DNA of 35,808 bases from Methylovirgula sp. (GTDB taxonomy: Bacteria > Pseudomonadota > Alphaproteobacteria > Rhizobiales > Beijerinckiaceae), in NCBI GenBank assembly GCA_030036945.1, contig JASHSB010000065.1:1-35808 (forward strand), given 5' to 3'. The notes beneath the pieces are model-generated. The model ran no database searches. It saw only the letters and a list, made by a program, of their open reading frames with translations, and had not been told where the DNA came from. Shown here piece after piece: positions 7,592 to 16,020 of this stretch. Both the position numbers and the translations under genes were made by a program. Numbering within the stretch: the first letter of the stretch is position 1; each line of letters opens with the position of its first letter.

Positions 7592-8040
7592 CGAACGATG
7601 CTCTTGCCGCGGCGGCGCGCCGCGCGGCACTTACCGCGCAAATCCAGACGGCGACCGGAATCGACGAGCCGACGATTGCGCGCCTTGTCCGCGCCTTTTA
7701 CGCGCGCGTACGCGAAGACTCAGAAATCGGTCCCATTTTCGCGGAGCGGATCGAGGATTGGGAACCGCACCTCGAGCGGATGTGTGCCTTCTGGTCTTCC
7801 GTGGCTTTGATGAGCGGGCGTTACCATGGCAGCCCCATGCAGAAACATTTGCCGTTACCGATCAGGGCGCGGCATTTCGATCGTTGGCTGGCGCTGTTCG
7901 AAACGACCGCGCAAGAACAATGCCCGCCGGAAGCGGCGAAACATTTCATCATGCTCGCCCATCGGATCGCCGAGAGCCTGGAACTCGGTCTCGCCGGCGC
8001 CAAAGGAGTGATTTTGGAACGCGGCCAGCGCTTCGTCTGA
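7588..8040 (+). CDS. Group III truncated haemoglobin
   Basis: Truncated haemoglobin of 150 residues, group III (Campylobacter Ctb-like). Family features seen are LVRAFYARVREDSEIGPIF (B helix with Tyr/Phe), DWEPHLERMCAFWSSVALM, a GRYHGSPM segment, and the proximal-side HFDRWLALF, with H96 the likely haem ligand. Ctb-type globins are NO-inducible and lessen nitrosative stress. The ATG overlaps the orf1 stop, so it is the fifth and last gene of the operon. The longer ORF in the track (7249) starts inside orf1 and is spurious. Confidence 0.88.
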   Translation: MTNDALAAAARRAALTAQIQTATGIDEPTIARLVRAFYARVREDSEIGPIFAERIEDWEPHLERMCAFWSSVALMSGRYHGSPMQKHLPLPIRARHFDRWLALFETTAQEQCPPEAAKHFIMLAHRIAESLELGLAGAKGVILERGQRFV

Positions 8041-8209
8041 GCGCCGGGACGACATGATCTCCGGACTGCGTCAAATCATACTTCCGATCGCATAGATGGC
8101 ACGGGCGTGGAGTCCGCTTGCGCGATCGCTTGCTCCGTGAATTGCAATGTGATCGCTTTGGACAACCGCCGGCGAAGACCACGCGGGAGCGATTCGGTTA
8201 TCGCCGGCC

Positions 8210-8227
8210 GGGCGGCCCCGCCCATTT
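8210..8227 (+). terminator. Possible terminator after NO operon
   Basis: A GC hairpin GGGCG-GCCC-CGCCC followed by ATTTT sits in the convergent gap between the haemoglobin gene and the minus-strand amidotransferase gene, 170 nt after the former. The T run is short, so this is a weak call. Confidence 0.35.
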
Positions 8228-8240
8228 TACATGCGCGACA

Positions 8241-8942
8241 CTAAAATATCAGCTTTCCCAGCCATTCGGAGAACATCGCGGTCGCCGCCTTGCCCAGCTT
8301 GAGGTCGATTTCGACGGCCTCGGCCCGCAACCGACGCGGATCGATTCCAGCACCGGCAAGTTCGGGGGCATATTCGGTCAGCCAGCGTTCCAGTTCGGCC
8401 GCACCGACTTCCCCGTGGAACTGCAACCCCATGACGTTGGCCCCGCGGGCAAAGGCTTGGTGCGCGCATAATTTCGTCGACGCCAGATGCGCCGTTCCTT
8501 CCGGGAGGTCGAACGTGTCTCCGTGCCAATGCAATACAGAAACGCCCGCAAGATGCCGTAGCGGTCCTTCGTGCCCGGCCTTGGTGAGCGAAAGCGGAGA
8601 GAAGCCGATTTCCTTAGCCCCAGAAGGAAAAACCTTTGCCCCCGTCGCCGCTGCCAGGAGCTGCGCGCCGAGGCAGACGCCGAAAGTCGGACGGTTCGTT
8701 TTAAGACGCGCCGTCAGAATATCCCGTTCCCGCTTCAAAAAGGGATATGCTTTCTCTTCGTAGACGCCCATCGGACCCCCGAGCGCGAGCAATAAATCCG
8801 GCCTGAGCGGATCCAAGGATTGCAGGTGGGGCGAACCCGCCTCGCAATAGCGGACCTTGTAGCCGTGATCTGCCAGCACGGCAGCGAACGCGCCGAGATT
8901 CTCAAAATCGACGTGTCTTATGGCTACCGCCGTTTTCGTCAT
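8241..8942 (-). CDS. Class I glutamine amidotransferase-like protein
   Basis: Stand-alone GATase1-fold protein of 233 residues similar to GMP synthase amidotransferase-like proteins. The catalytic triad is visible: C90 in FGVCLGAQLLA, H176 and E178 in GLQFHGEV. LLALGGPMGVYEE is the conserved glycine loop. The acceptor substrate of such stand-alone proteins is generally unknown; hydrolysis of glutamine or related gamma-glutamyl compounds is a family expectation. The ORF in the track starts at 9089, but homology begins at MTKTAVAIRHVDFENLG (8942); an ATG four codons upstream (8954) is also possible. It is on the same strand as the PCu(A)C gene, 163 nt downstream of it. Confidence 0.85.
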   Translation of the reverse strand: MTKTAVAIRHVDFENLGAFAAVLADHGYKVRYCEAGSPHLQSLDPLRPDLLLALGGPMGVYEEKAYPFLKRERDILTARLKTNRPTFGVCLGAQLLAAATGAKVFPSGAKEIGFSPLSLTKAGHEGPLRHLAGVSVLHWHGDTFDLPEGTAHLASTKLCAHQAFARGANVMGLQFHGEVGAAELERWLTEYAPELAGAGIDPRRLRAEAVEIDLKLGKAATAMFSEWLGKLIF

Positions 8943-9105
8943 TGCCGCCCGCATCCCGTTCAATCGCGATCGGCTTGGGCGAAGGCAAGTTCGAGACGCC
9001 GGCCGGCGGCGCACCTCGTCGCGGCCCGGTAGTCCGCCTCGATACGCGACGGCTCTTCGCGAAGCACCGCGAAAGCGTACCGGGCGCAAACGCCCGTCCG
9101 CACCG

Positions 9106-9618
9106 TCATTGCATCTTCATGCCGCCCATCCCGCGCATCGCTCCGCCTGGGCTCATCGCGCCCATGCTACCGGCGGCCTTGAAGGCGATGTCCACTTTCC
9201 CGGCTTTCTCGAACGTCAGCGTCGCGTGAATTACGTCGCCGGATTTCACGGGATGTTTGATATCGACGAACATGATGTGATCGCCGCCGGGTTTCAGCGC
9301 GACGGTTTTGCCGGCCGGAATGGCGAGCCCCTCGGGCAGCTCGCGCATTTCCATCACGCCGTTTTCCATCTTCATCGTGTGGATCTGCGTCTTGGCGGAA
9401 ATATCGGAAGTGACCGAGACAAGCCGGTCGGACACGTCGCCGGAATTGACGATCGTCACGTAGCCGGCGGCGACGGTTGAACCGCCCGGCGTCGGCCGGG
9501 CGAAAGCGTTCTCGATCTTCAGCGATCCGAGGCTGACGGCGTTCGCCGCCAGCCTCAATGAAACCGGCGCCGCGACGAGAATTAAGGCGAGCGTGCAGCC
9601 GGCCAACGTTTGTTTCAT
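9106..9618 (-). CDS. PCu(A)C periplasmic copper chaperone
   Basis: Periplasmic Cu(I) chaperone of the PCu(A)C/DUF461 family, 170 residues. A signal peptide (about 1-26) precedes a cupredoxin-like domain beginning IENAFARPTPGG. Copper ligands follow the family pattern: H80 in QIHTM, M91 in MEMRE, and H114-x-M116 in GGDHIMFVD. The C-terminal tail is Met/Gly rich (SMGAMSPGGAMRGMGGMKM) and could hold further copper. PCu(A)C proteins pass copper to CuA or CuB sites, often with Sco; a link to the nearby SenC/CuA genes is inference. It starts 9 nt after the mipZ stop, so the two are probably cotranscribed. Confidence 0.92.
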   Translation of the reverse strand: MKQTLAGCTLALILVAAPVSLRLAANAVSLGSLKIENAFARPTPGGSTVAAGYVTIVNSGDVSDRLVSVTSDISAKTQIHTMKMENGVMEMRELPEGLAIPAGKTVALKPGGDHIMFVDIKHPVKSGDVIHATLTFEKAGKVDIAFKAAGSMGAMSPGGAMRGMGGMKMQ

Positions 9619-9627
9619 GACATTCTC

Positions 9628-10557
9628 TTATGCTTTCATTTCGCGATAATAGCGCGAAATGCGGTCGAACCATTCGTGCCGCGCCTGCAGATGCACCATG
9701 CCGAGGCTGCGCTGCGGCAACTGCAGCGACGCAAGCAGCGCATCGACTTCACGGCGCGCCGAAACCTGCGAGGCGGAGAGTGCGTTGCTGCGCATCGCGC
9801 CCTCGATCGGGTCGAGCGGGGTCAAACCGATCGGAAACAGCTCGCGGAAGATGACACGGTCGTGCAGGCCTTCGGTAGTGCGGAACTGCAATTCGAGGGC
9901 GAGCCGCGACAGGCTCGTCTGGATCTGCCGCGCGTTGTTCGATTGCGTCGAGGATATGCGGTTGCGCACCAGCACCCAATCGATGATGCCTTGGTCGACG
10001 AGCCTGCGCTTGCGCCGCGCCTCGAGCACGAGATCGGCGTAATGCGCGACTTGACCGCGCTGCGAACGGTCGTGGTGCACGCGCGAGAACACGTCGACGT
10101 CGATGAACGAATCGTTGATCGGCGAGACCAGCGTGTCGGCGAGCGAATGGGCGAGCCGCATCAGATAGGAGTCGGTCGCCGGTGTATCGATGATGACGAA
10201 CTCGTATTCGTGCTCCACTTCGGCGATCGCCGTCGCGAAGGCGCCAAATTCGGCGGTCTCGTTGTCGCGCAGGTTCTTCGAATTGCCGCGGTCGAGAGCG
10301 TGATGATAGGGCAGTTCGACGTTCCACGGCGCGTCGGCGGCCCAGGAGGCGCGATTTTCGAAGAACCGCGTGAGGGTGCGCTGCCGAGTATCGAGGTCGA
10401 TGGTGGCAACGCGAAACCCCGCCTTCAGAAGTGCGACGCTGACGTGGATCGAAAGGGTCGATTTGCCGCTGCCGCCTTTTTCATTGGCAACGACGATGAC
10501 GTGCGCGGTGCGCAAATCGGGCGGCTCGTAAGCCATGGCATGCGCGGTCATTCCCAT
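9628..10557 (-). CDS. mipZ: ParA-like division-plane ATPase MipZ
   Basis: ParA/MinD-superfamily ATPase of 309 residues. HVIVVANEKGGSGKSTLSIH contains the deviant Walker A motif (KGGSGKST); DLDTRQRTLTRFFENR and FVIIDTPATDSYLMR follow as switch I and Walker B regions. MipZ forms gradients from the chromosome poles and inhibits FtsZ assembly in alphaproteobacteria. The C-terminal part with SRRALELQ-like and GLHDRVIFRELFPIGLTPLD regions agrees with MipZ rather than with plasmid ParA. The ORF in the track opens at 10671; ATGs at 10557, 10551 and 10536 all fit, and 10557 follows a GGGAG stretch. It appears to lead an operon with the PCu(A)C gene. Confidence 0.88.
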   Translation of the reverse strand: MGMTAHAMAYEPPDLRTAHVIVVANEKGGSGKSTLSIHVSVALLKAGFRVATIDLDTRQRTLTRFFENRASWAADAPWNVELPYHHALDRGNSKNLRDNETAEFGAFATAIAEVEHEYEFVIIDTPATDSYLMRLAHSLADTLVSPINDSFIDVDVFSRVHHDRSQRGQVAHYADLVLEARRKRRLVDQGIIDWVLVRNRISSTQSNNARQIQTSLSRLALELQFRTTEGLHDRVIFRELFPIGLTPLDPIEGAMRSNALSASQVSARREVDALLASLQLPQRSLGMVHLQARHEWFDRISRYYREMKA

Positions 10558-10782
10558 TTCCCGCTCCCGGCCGACCGCGCAGAATCGCTTCGACACAGAG
10601 TCTGCATATGCAAGACCTAACGGCCGGCAAAGATGCTGGCAATGGCGTGGCCCATCCGCAGGCGCCGGCACGTTCTAAGCTCGGTGGAAAAATGGCGGAA
10701 ATTGCGACGCCGATGCAAAACAGCCATAAAACCGGCGAAATCGTCCATGCCTTCGCGGCAGTTCTTCTTGCGTGGCAGGATC

Positions 10783-12003
10783 TTAAGAGAACCGCCGATT
10801 TTTGCCGGCGTCGCCGACCGGCGTGCCGCCGTAAAGCCAATCGTAGCGCGCCACCATCCGCTCTTCGCCCAGGGCGCGAATGGCGAGATCGCGGCATGCC
10901 GCGGGCACGCCGGAGAGATGATAGAGCAAGCCTTGACGGCGCGATTCGCGCTGCACGCGCTCGATCCGCACGCGCCGCGCCGCGCCGAACTCGGCAAGCG
11001 CCGCGGGGACGTCGCAATTCGGCTTGAGAAAGATGGCGAGCGCAGCTGCGTCTTCGATTGCCTGTGCCGCGCCTTGCGCGAGGAAAGGCAGGATCGGATG
11101 CGCGGCATCGCCGAGCAACGCGACGCGGCCGGCGCTCCAATTTACCGGCGGGGAACGTTCGATAAGCGGCCAGATGCGCCATTCCTCGGCCGTCGCGATC
11201 AGCGCGCCGACGCGGCGGTCCCAATCCGCGAAGCGCGCCGCGATCTCGCGCGGATCGCCGGGCTCGGCCCAAAGGTCGGCGTTCGCCTCGAACGCATTCG
11301 GGCCGCCGAATACCGCTACGATGTTGGTAATCCTGCCGCCGCGCAGCGGATAATGCACGATATGTGCGCCGGCGCCGAACCACAGCGTGCTCTCCGGCTG
11401 GCGTAGGTCGAGCGGCAGACGATCCGATTTGACAAGTGCCCGCCACGCGAAGTCGCGCGCAACGTGCGGCGTCGCATCGGCCGGGTTCAGGCGCTCGCGA
11501 ACCAAAGAGCGCGTGCCGTCGGCGCCGAGCAGGCAATCGGCGGCGAAGCTCGCCGATTTCGCGCCTCGTAATGCGGTGACCATGACGCCGCTTTCCGTCG
11601 CAGAAAAGTCGGTCAGCGCGCATTCAGTTTCGATGCGGATCGACGGTAACGCGGCGACGGTGTCGAGGAGTGCGCTTTGCAGATCGCCGCGGTGCGCGAG
11701 CAGGTAGGGTGCGCCCCAGCGCCGTTCGGCATTTGCGAGCGGCAAGCGAGCGATCGTTGCTCCGTCGCGGCTGCGCCGGATGTGGATGGCGCGCGGCGCC
11801 AGCGCCGCCGTGCCAAGGCGCGGCAAAACGTCGAGCTCGCGCAAAATCGCGCTGGCATTGGGCGAGATCTGCAGACCCGCGCCGACCTCCTTTTTCAGTC
11901 GGCTGCGTTCGAGGAGCGTGATGCTCCAGCCCGCTCGCGCCAAGGCCAGGGCGGCGGTCAGGCCGCCGACCCCGGCGCCGTCAATCAGCACGTGCCCGCT
12001 CAT
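10783..12003 (-). CDS. FAD-dependent monooxygenase
   Basis: Class A flavoprotein monooxygenase of 406 residues, similar to salicylate/3-hydroxybenzoate hydroxylases and the UbiH family. The dinucleotide-binding motif GAGVGGLTAALALARAGW is at residues about 9-26, the GADGTRS motif near 160, and ALLGDAAHPILPFLAQGA (flavin ribityl binding) near 290. The aromatic substrate cannot be told from sequence. It is 23 nt downstream of the zinc-finger gene on the same strand, probably in one operon. A role in ubiquinone ring hydroxylation is possible but not shown. Confidence 0.9.
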   Translation of the reverse strand: MSGHVLIDGAGVGGLTAALALARAGWSITLLERSRLKKEVGAGLQISPNASAILRELDVLPRLGTAALAPRAIHIRRSRDGATIARLPLANAERRWGAPYLLAHRGDLQSALLDTVAALPSIRIETECALTDFSATESGVMVTALRGAKSASFAADCLLGADGTRSLVRERLNPADATPHVARDFAWRALVKSDRLPLDLRQPESTLWFGAGAHIVHYPLRGGRITNIVAVFGGPNAFEANADLWAEPGDPREIAARFADWDRRVGALIATAEEWRIWPLIERSPPVNWSAGRVALLGDAAHPILPFLAQGAAQAIEDAAALAIFLKPNCDVPAALAEFGAARRVRIERVQRESRRQGLLYHLSGVPAACRDLAIRALGEERMVARYDWLYGGTPVGDAGKNRRFS

Positions 12004-12025
12004 CGCGGCGGGCGCCGATCAGGCG

Positions 12026-12268
12026 CTAGACGGTTGCCGCGAAGGCGCATTCGGGCGGAACACATGCGTCGTGCTCCAGCAAAGGATCGTAGATATAATG
12101 CGTCGAGCAATACGGGCATACGACGTCGTCGACGTCGCCCATGTCGATGAAGATGTGCGGATGGTCGCCGGGCGGCAGCGCGCCGATGCACATGAACTCC
12201 TTGGCGCCGATGCGCACGTACGCGACGCCCGGCTGGTTGTGGAAATGCGGCGTGCCGTGATCCGCCAT
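12026..12268 (-). CDS. Zinc-finger (CHCC-type) protein
   Basis: Small protein of 80 residues with a zf-CHCC domain, related to the mitochondrial complex I subunit NDUFS6. The metal site is visible as CIG..., H in DHPHIFID, and CPYCSTHYIYDP at the C-terminal half. In bacteria it is a short stand-alone protein, sometimes linked to complex I assembly. GAGG lies 9 nt before the ATG at 12268; an ATG two codons upstream (12274) is too close to the SD. The ORF track start (12352) lies upstream of the homology. It precedes the FAD monooxygenase gene and is divergent from the hydrolase gene. Confidence 0.85.
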   Translation of the reverse strand: MADHGTPHFHNQPGVAYVRIGAKEFMCIGALPPGDHPHIFIDMGDVDDVVCPYCSTHYIYDPLLEHDACVPPECAFAATV

Positions 12269-12389
12269 CGTCATAAGCCTCAATGATAAGCCCCGGAGCA
12301 TAGGGGCGCGCGCCTTGTTTGGGTAGCGGAAATATGGCGCCGCCGGCGCCACGCCCGTGCATTTGCAACGCGCGAACCTGCTGCTATTT

Positions 12390-13151
12390 ATGCGGCGAAT
12401 GCGGGAATTCTTCTCGGACGGCGTGCGGATCGCTTACCTCGACGGGGGGCAGGGGGAGCCGATCCTTCTTCTCCACGGGTTTGCATCGAACCTTTCCGTC
12501 AACTGGGTCTTTCCGCAATGGCTAAAGACATTGAACGGCGCGGGCCGGCGGGTCATCGCCTTCGATGCGCGCGGCCATGGACAGAGCGAAAAGCTCTACC
12601 GCCCCGACGACTACGGTATTCCGCGGATAGCCGAGGATGCGCGCAATCTGCTTGACCGTCTGGGCGTCGAGCGCGCCGACGTCATGGGCTATTCGATGGG
12701 AGCGCGCGTCGCCACGGTTCTCGCCCTGACTCATTCGGCGCGCGTGCGTTCGTTGATCCTCGGCGGCATGAGCGACAAACTTGTCACCTCGGCGGGGCTT
12801 GGGCCGGAGATTGCCGCAGCGTTGGAGGCGCCTTCGGCAGCGGACGTGAAAGCGGACGGCGAAAAGATGTTTCGAGTCTTCGCCGAGGCGACGCGCAGCG
12901 ATCTCAAGGCGCTCGCCGCCTGCGCGCGCGGCGCGAGGCTAAGGGTCGCCGCCGCCGAGCTCGGCGGTCTTCGCCTGCCGGTATTGGTCGCCGTCGGCGG
13001 CAAGGACGACATTGCTGGCGATCCGCGTCGACTCGCCGCTTTGATCCCCGGCGCCCAAGCGCTTTCCATTCCGGACCGCGACCACAACCGCGCCGTCGGC
13101 GACCCGGTCTTCAAAAATGGTGTCCTTGCCTTCCTCGAAAGCCGCCCCTAA
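12390..13151 (+). CDS. Alpha/beta hydrolase
   Basis: Alpha/beta-hydrolase fold protein of 253 residues. The nucleophile elbow is GYSMGARV, the oxyanion loop LLLHGFASN, the acid is probably in VGGKDDIAG, and the histidine in PDRDHNRAV. FDARGHGQSEK is the strand-4 motif. The substrate is unknown; it is an esterase/peptidase-like enzyme of the common alphaproteobacterial type found beside cysE. The start is uncertain among GTG 12357, ATG 12390 and ATG 12399 (MREFFSDGVRIAYLD). Confidence 0.88.
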   Translation: MRRMREFFSDGVRIAYLDGGQGEPILLLHGFASNLSVNWVFPQWLKTLNGAGRRVIAFDARGHGQSEKLYRPDDYGIPRIAEDARNLLDRLGVERADVMGYSMGARVATVLALTHSARVRSLILGGMSDKLVTSAGLGPEIAAALEAPSAADVKADGEKMFRVFAEATRSDLKALAACARGARLRVAAAELGGLRLPVLVAVGGKDDIAGDPRRLAALIPGAQALSIPDRDHNRAVGDPVFKNGVLAFLESRP

Positions 13152-13230
13152 ACCCGCGGCTGGGATCCCGAAAGGCGCTGCGGCGGCTCTTAAACCATGC
13201 TAGGAGAAGACGTTCTTTCGGGAGGGTTTC

Positions 13231-14061
13231 GTGATTCTCGGCAATGCGCCGCTGGCAAGACGGACAAGCCTCGATCGGATGGATTCGCTCTTTGCGCGCG
13301 TTCGATCCGAGGCCGAGGAGATCGTGCGCCGCGAGCCGCGCATCGGCGGCTGGGTTTCGGTGACCGTTCTCGACCAGCCGAGCCTCGAGGCGGCGATCGT
13401 CCAGCGCGTGGCGGCGCGGCTTGGCAACGACGAAATGTCGGCCGAATTTCTCCGCCAGACCTATCTCGACGTTGTTGGCGAGGATCCAACGATCGGTGCC
13501 GCCTTCCGCGCCGACATCATGGCGACGCTGGACCGCGATCCGGCCTGCACGCGGCTTATCGAGCCGGTGCTCTATTTCAAGGGATTCCACGCCATCGCCA
13601 CGCATCGGCTCGCGCATGTCCTATGGAACGCCGGACAGCGCGACTTGGCGCTTTATCTGCAAAGCCGCTCGTCCGAGGTCTTCCAGACCGACATTCATCC
13701 GGCGGCGCGGATCGGCAAAGGCATCTTTCTCGATCACGCGACGGGACTCGTCATCGGCTCGACGGCGGTGGTCGAGGACGACGTATCGATGTTGCAGGAC
13801 GTGACCTTGGGCGGCACCGGCAACGAAGGCGGCGACCGTCATCCGAAGATCCGGCACGGCGTGCTGATCGGCGCCGGCGCCAAGATCCTCGGCAATATCG
13901 AGGTCGGCCATTGCGCGCGCGTCGCCGCGGGCTCCGTGGTGCTGCGCTCGGTGCCGCCCAACAAAACCGTCGCCGGCGTGCCGGCGCGGGTCGTGGGCGA
14001 AGCTGGCTGCGCCGAACCGGCGCGCACCATGGACCAGATTCTAGCCGCGAAGCGCGAATAG
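13231..14061 (+). CDS. cysE: Serine O-acetyltransferase
   Basis: CysE, 276 residues, acetylates L-serine with acetyl-CoA to O-acetylserine, the first step of cysteine synthesis. The N-terminal helical domain (about 15-140, with ETAD-like region and IATHRLAHVLW) is followed by the left-handed beta helix of hexapeptide repeats (HPAARIGKGIFLDHATGLVIG to about residue 250). H and D of FLDHATG and the GGTG loop are the active-site region. GGGAGGG is 6 nt before the GTG start. The next gene, a DUF3126 protein, follows at 40 nt, a neighbour arrangement usual in this order. Confidence 0.95.
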   Translation: MILGNAPLARRTSLDRMDSLFARVRSEAEEIVRREPRIGGWVSVTVLDQPSLEAAIVQRVAARLGNDEMSAEFLRQTYLDVVGEDPTIGAAFRADIMATLDRDPACTRLIEPVLYFKGFHAIATHRLAHVLWNAGQRDLALYLQSRSSEVFQTDIHPAARIGKGIFLDHATGLVIGSTAVVEDDVSMLQDVTLGGTGNEGGDRHPKIRHGVLIGAGAKILGNIEVGHCARVAAGSVVLRSVPPNKTVAGVPARVVGEAGCAEPARTMDQILAAKRE

Positions 14062-14101
14062 GCGGCTGCGTGCGCGACTCGGCACGGACGGAGGCGTAAC
14101 C

Positions 14102-14497
14102 TTGGACAAGATCGAATTGCGCAAACTGCAGGCGTTTTTACGCGCCTCTTTCGGCAACGACGGCCTTCGGGTGCTGCCGGCTCAGCGCAATCCAGACCGT
14201 GCGGAAGTGCATCTCGGCGAGCGCAGCATTGCTTCGATCGTCGTCGACGACGAGGACGGCGACCGTTCCTTCGCGATGGCAATGAAGATCCCGGTCGAAC
14301 GTCACGTCCTTCAGGACTATCTGCGCCACCTATTCGAGAACGACAAACTCACGGTCGTGCCGCGACCGCGCAAGCAGGATTCGGTCGAGCTGAATTCGGG
14401 CGACGACCATCTGGGCGTCATTTCTGTCGACGATCCGCAGGGCCGCAGCCACACGCTGCAAGTGGCGATCCTCGATTTCGACCTCGAGGATTATTGA
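14102..14497 (+). CDS. Tandem DUF3126 protein
   Basis: 131-residue acidic protein made of two DUF3126-like units. The first (about 3-68) reads LRKLQAFLRASFGNDGLRV ... SIASIVVDDEDGDRSFAMAM; the second (about 69-131) repeats the plan as LQDYLRHLFENDKLTVVPRP ... HLGVISVDDPQGRSHTLQVA and ends ILDFDLEDY. Family members are usually single units of about 70 residues. Function unknown. It starts at TTG 14102, with GGAGG 7 nt upstream, and follows cysE. It converges with the PilZ gene (20 nt gap). Confidence 0.82.
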   Translation: MDKIELRKLQAFLRASFGNDGLRVLPAQRNPDRAEVHLGERSIASIVVDDEDGDRSFAMAMKIPVERHVLQDYLRHLFENDKLTVVPRPRKQDSVELNSGDDHLGVISVDDPQGRSHTLQVAILDFDLEDY

Positions 14498-14517
14498 AGG
14501 CGCGGTTCGCGGCCGCG

Positions 14518-15123
14518 TCAGAGCTTGATATTTTCGTCGAAGTTTTCCGCCGTGATCATCTCGTCGAAGCTGACCGCGAATCCGCCTTCGAAAATGCGCA
14601 CGACGTGGCCGCTCGTCTTGCCGAGCATGACCCGCGTGCCGACCGCCGGCTTGGCCGGCGTGCTGACTGCCGCTCCCGACATCGAAACGTCGATGAGCTT
14701 GACGACGTGTTCGCGGTCGCCCTCGATGGTCAGGATGGCGTGGCGGAGATGCGGCACGATGCGTTCGTGGCGGCGGTCCTCGGGCATGCCGAGCGCGTCG
14801 CGGTTGATGAGCCAGGTTAGCTGGTTGGCGATCTTGTCGCGCTTGACGAACGGCAGGTTCAACTGCAAGGCGAAACCGCGCTCCGTATGGCGCACGATCT
14901 TGCCTTCGATGCGGCCGATCTGTTCGAGATAGGCGACGACGCGCTCGCCGATTTCGCCGCGCACCGGCGCAACGAGCGCCACTCCGCCGGGCGACATATC
15001 GATCGTCTGGCAAGAGAATTCACGCTTGTCTTCAAGCATGTAGCGCCCGACGAGGGCGATCGCGACACGCTGGTGGCGGCGCCGCTCTAGCGGTTTCTGG
15101 AGAGGTTTGAGCTTCAGTGTCAT
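14518..15123 (-). CDS. Double PilZ-domain protein
   Basis: 201-residue cytoplasmic protein with two PilZ-like domains. The first has ERRRHQRVAIALVGRYML and TIDMSPGGVAL (residues about 12-90); the second has EDRRHERIVPHLRHAIL and LIDVSMSGAAV (about 112-195). RxxxR and [DN]xSxxG motifs are the c-di-GMP-binding elements and both are recognisable in each copy. It is probably a c-di-GMP-responsive effector; the target is unknown. The ATG at 15123 (MTLKLKPLQKPLERR) is preferred to the longer ORF. Confidence 0.85.
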   Translation of the reverse strand: MTLKLKPLQKPLERRRHQRVAIALVGRYMLEDKREFSCQTIDMSPGGVALVAPVRGEIGERVVAYLEQIGRIEGKIVRHTERGFALQLNLPFVKRDKIANQLTWLINRDALGMPEDRRHERIVPHLRHAILTIEGDREHVVKLIDVSMSGAAVSTPAKPAVGTRVMLGKTSGHVVRIFEGGFAVSFDEMITAENFDENIKL

Positions 15124-15235
15124 GACGCGCCGCGACCACGCCCCATCCGAACCGGAGCAAGCCCGTAAGGTGAACGCCACGAGTTAAGGCCGTCTTAGCG
15201 GATTCCCACAGACCGCGGGTTTCGGCGCCCAAATG

Positions 15236-15826
15236 TCACTTGCCGCCGGGGAAAACCCTTAGGTGTGCGCGGGTTTCCGCCGCATCGCGCCGTTCCACGG
15301 CAAGCGGCTGTAATTCGGGGGGATTCGGCAGTTCGCCATCATCGATCGCGCGCAGCGTGCGCAACGCGAATTGATCGACCGGCAGAAGGCCGAGCCAGGT
15401 CGGCCGCGCCGCCGCCGTCATGAGTCCTAGAATGCGCGCTTGTGCATAGCCATTGTGACGCAACGGCAGGAGAAGAATTTCCAGATCGGCCTTGGCATAG
15501 CCTTCGGGCCTCGCCTCGGCGCAAGCGACGACCGGGCAGGCGGCGTCGATTACGGTCAACAGCACGGCGGCGACGTTATGCATGTCGCGCGGCGACCAAA
15601 GATCGAGAAACGAGCGATTCTTCTGCTCGGCGCAGAACAGCGCGTTGACGCGGCTGCCGGACATGAGGAACGGAAAACGATGCGCGACGTCGATGTCGAG
15701 CAGGAACGTGTCGGCGAGCACCTTGCTGATCGCCGCGAGATCGACCTCGGAACGTTCCGGGGCGCCGCGTTTGCCGCGCAGCCGGTTCCAGTAGTCGAAA
15801 AGCTCGCGCGTCGCTGCCTGTCTCAT
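15236..15826 (-). CDS. PAS-domain protein (PAS_5 type)
   Basis: 196-residue protein of the alphaproteobacterial PAS_5 family. ATRELFDYWNRLRGKRGAPE at the N-terminus and DIDVAHRFPFLMSGSRVNAL, then SFLDLWSPRDMHNVAAVLLT, are typical. No output domain is attached, so the role is unknown. GAGG lies 6 nt before the ATG at 15826; the track ORF begins upstream at 15961 without support. The gene is divergent from dusA. Confidence 0.82.
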   Translation of the reverse strand: MRQAATRELFDYWNRLRGKRGAPERSEVDLAAISKVLADTFLLDIDVAHRFPFLMSGSRVNALFCAEQKNRSFLDLWSPRDMHNVAAVLLTVIDAACPVVACAEARPEGYAKADLEILLLPLRHNGYAQARILGLMTAAARPTWLGLLPVDQFALRTLRAIDDGELPNPPELQPLAVERRDAAETRAHLRVFPGGK

Positions 15827-16020
15827 TTCGGTCCTCGTTGCCCATTCCGGGAGGAAACGAGGCGGCGTTGGTTCCAAATGGCACGCCGGTTCCCGGAATT
15901 TCCGCCTTCGCGCGGAATCGAGCAGCGGCCGTGCCAGGCGGCCGGCGTAACCCGGCCGCACTTGGGGGAACGATCGAAGGGCGAGGCGAAGAGCCTATGC
16001 AGATCTGCTATAACGCGCCG

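Noticed and set aside
10608-11027. ORF spanning the gap upstream of mipZ
   Set aside because: Runs antisense into the FAD monooxygenase and shows no homology; the 225-nt gap shows no clear gene.
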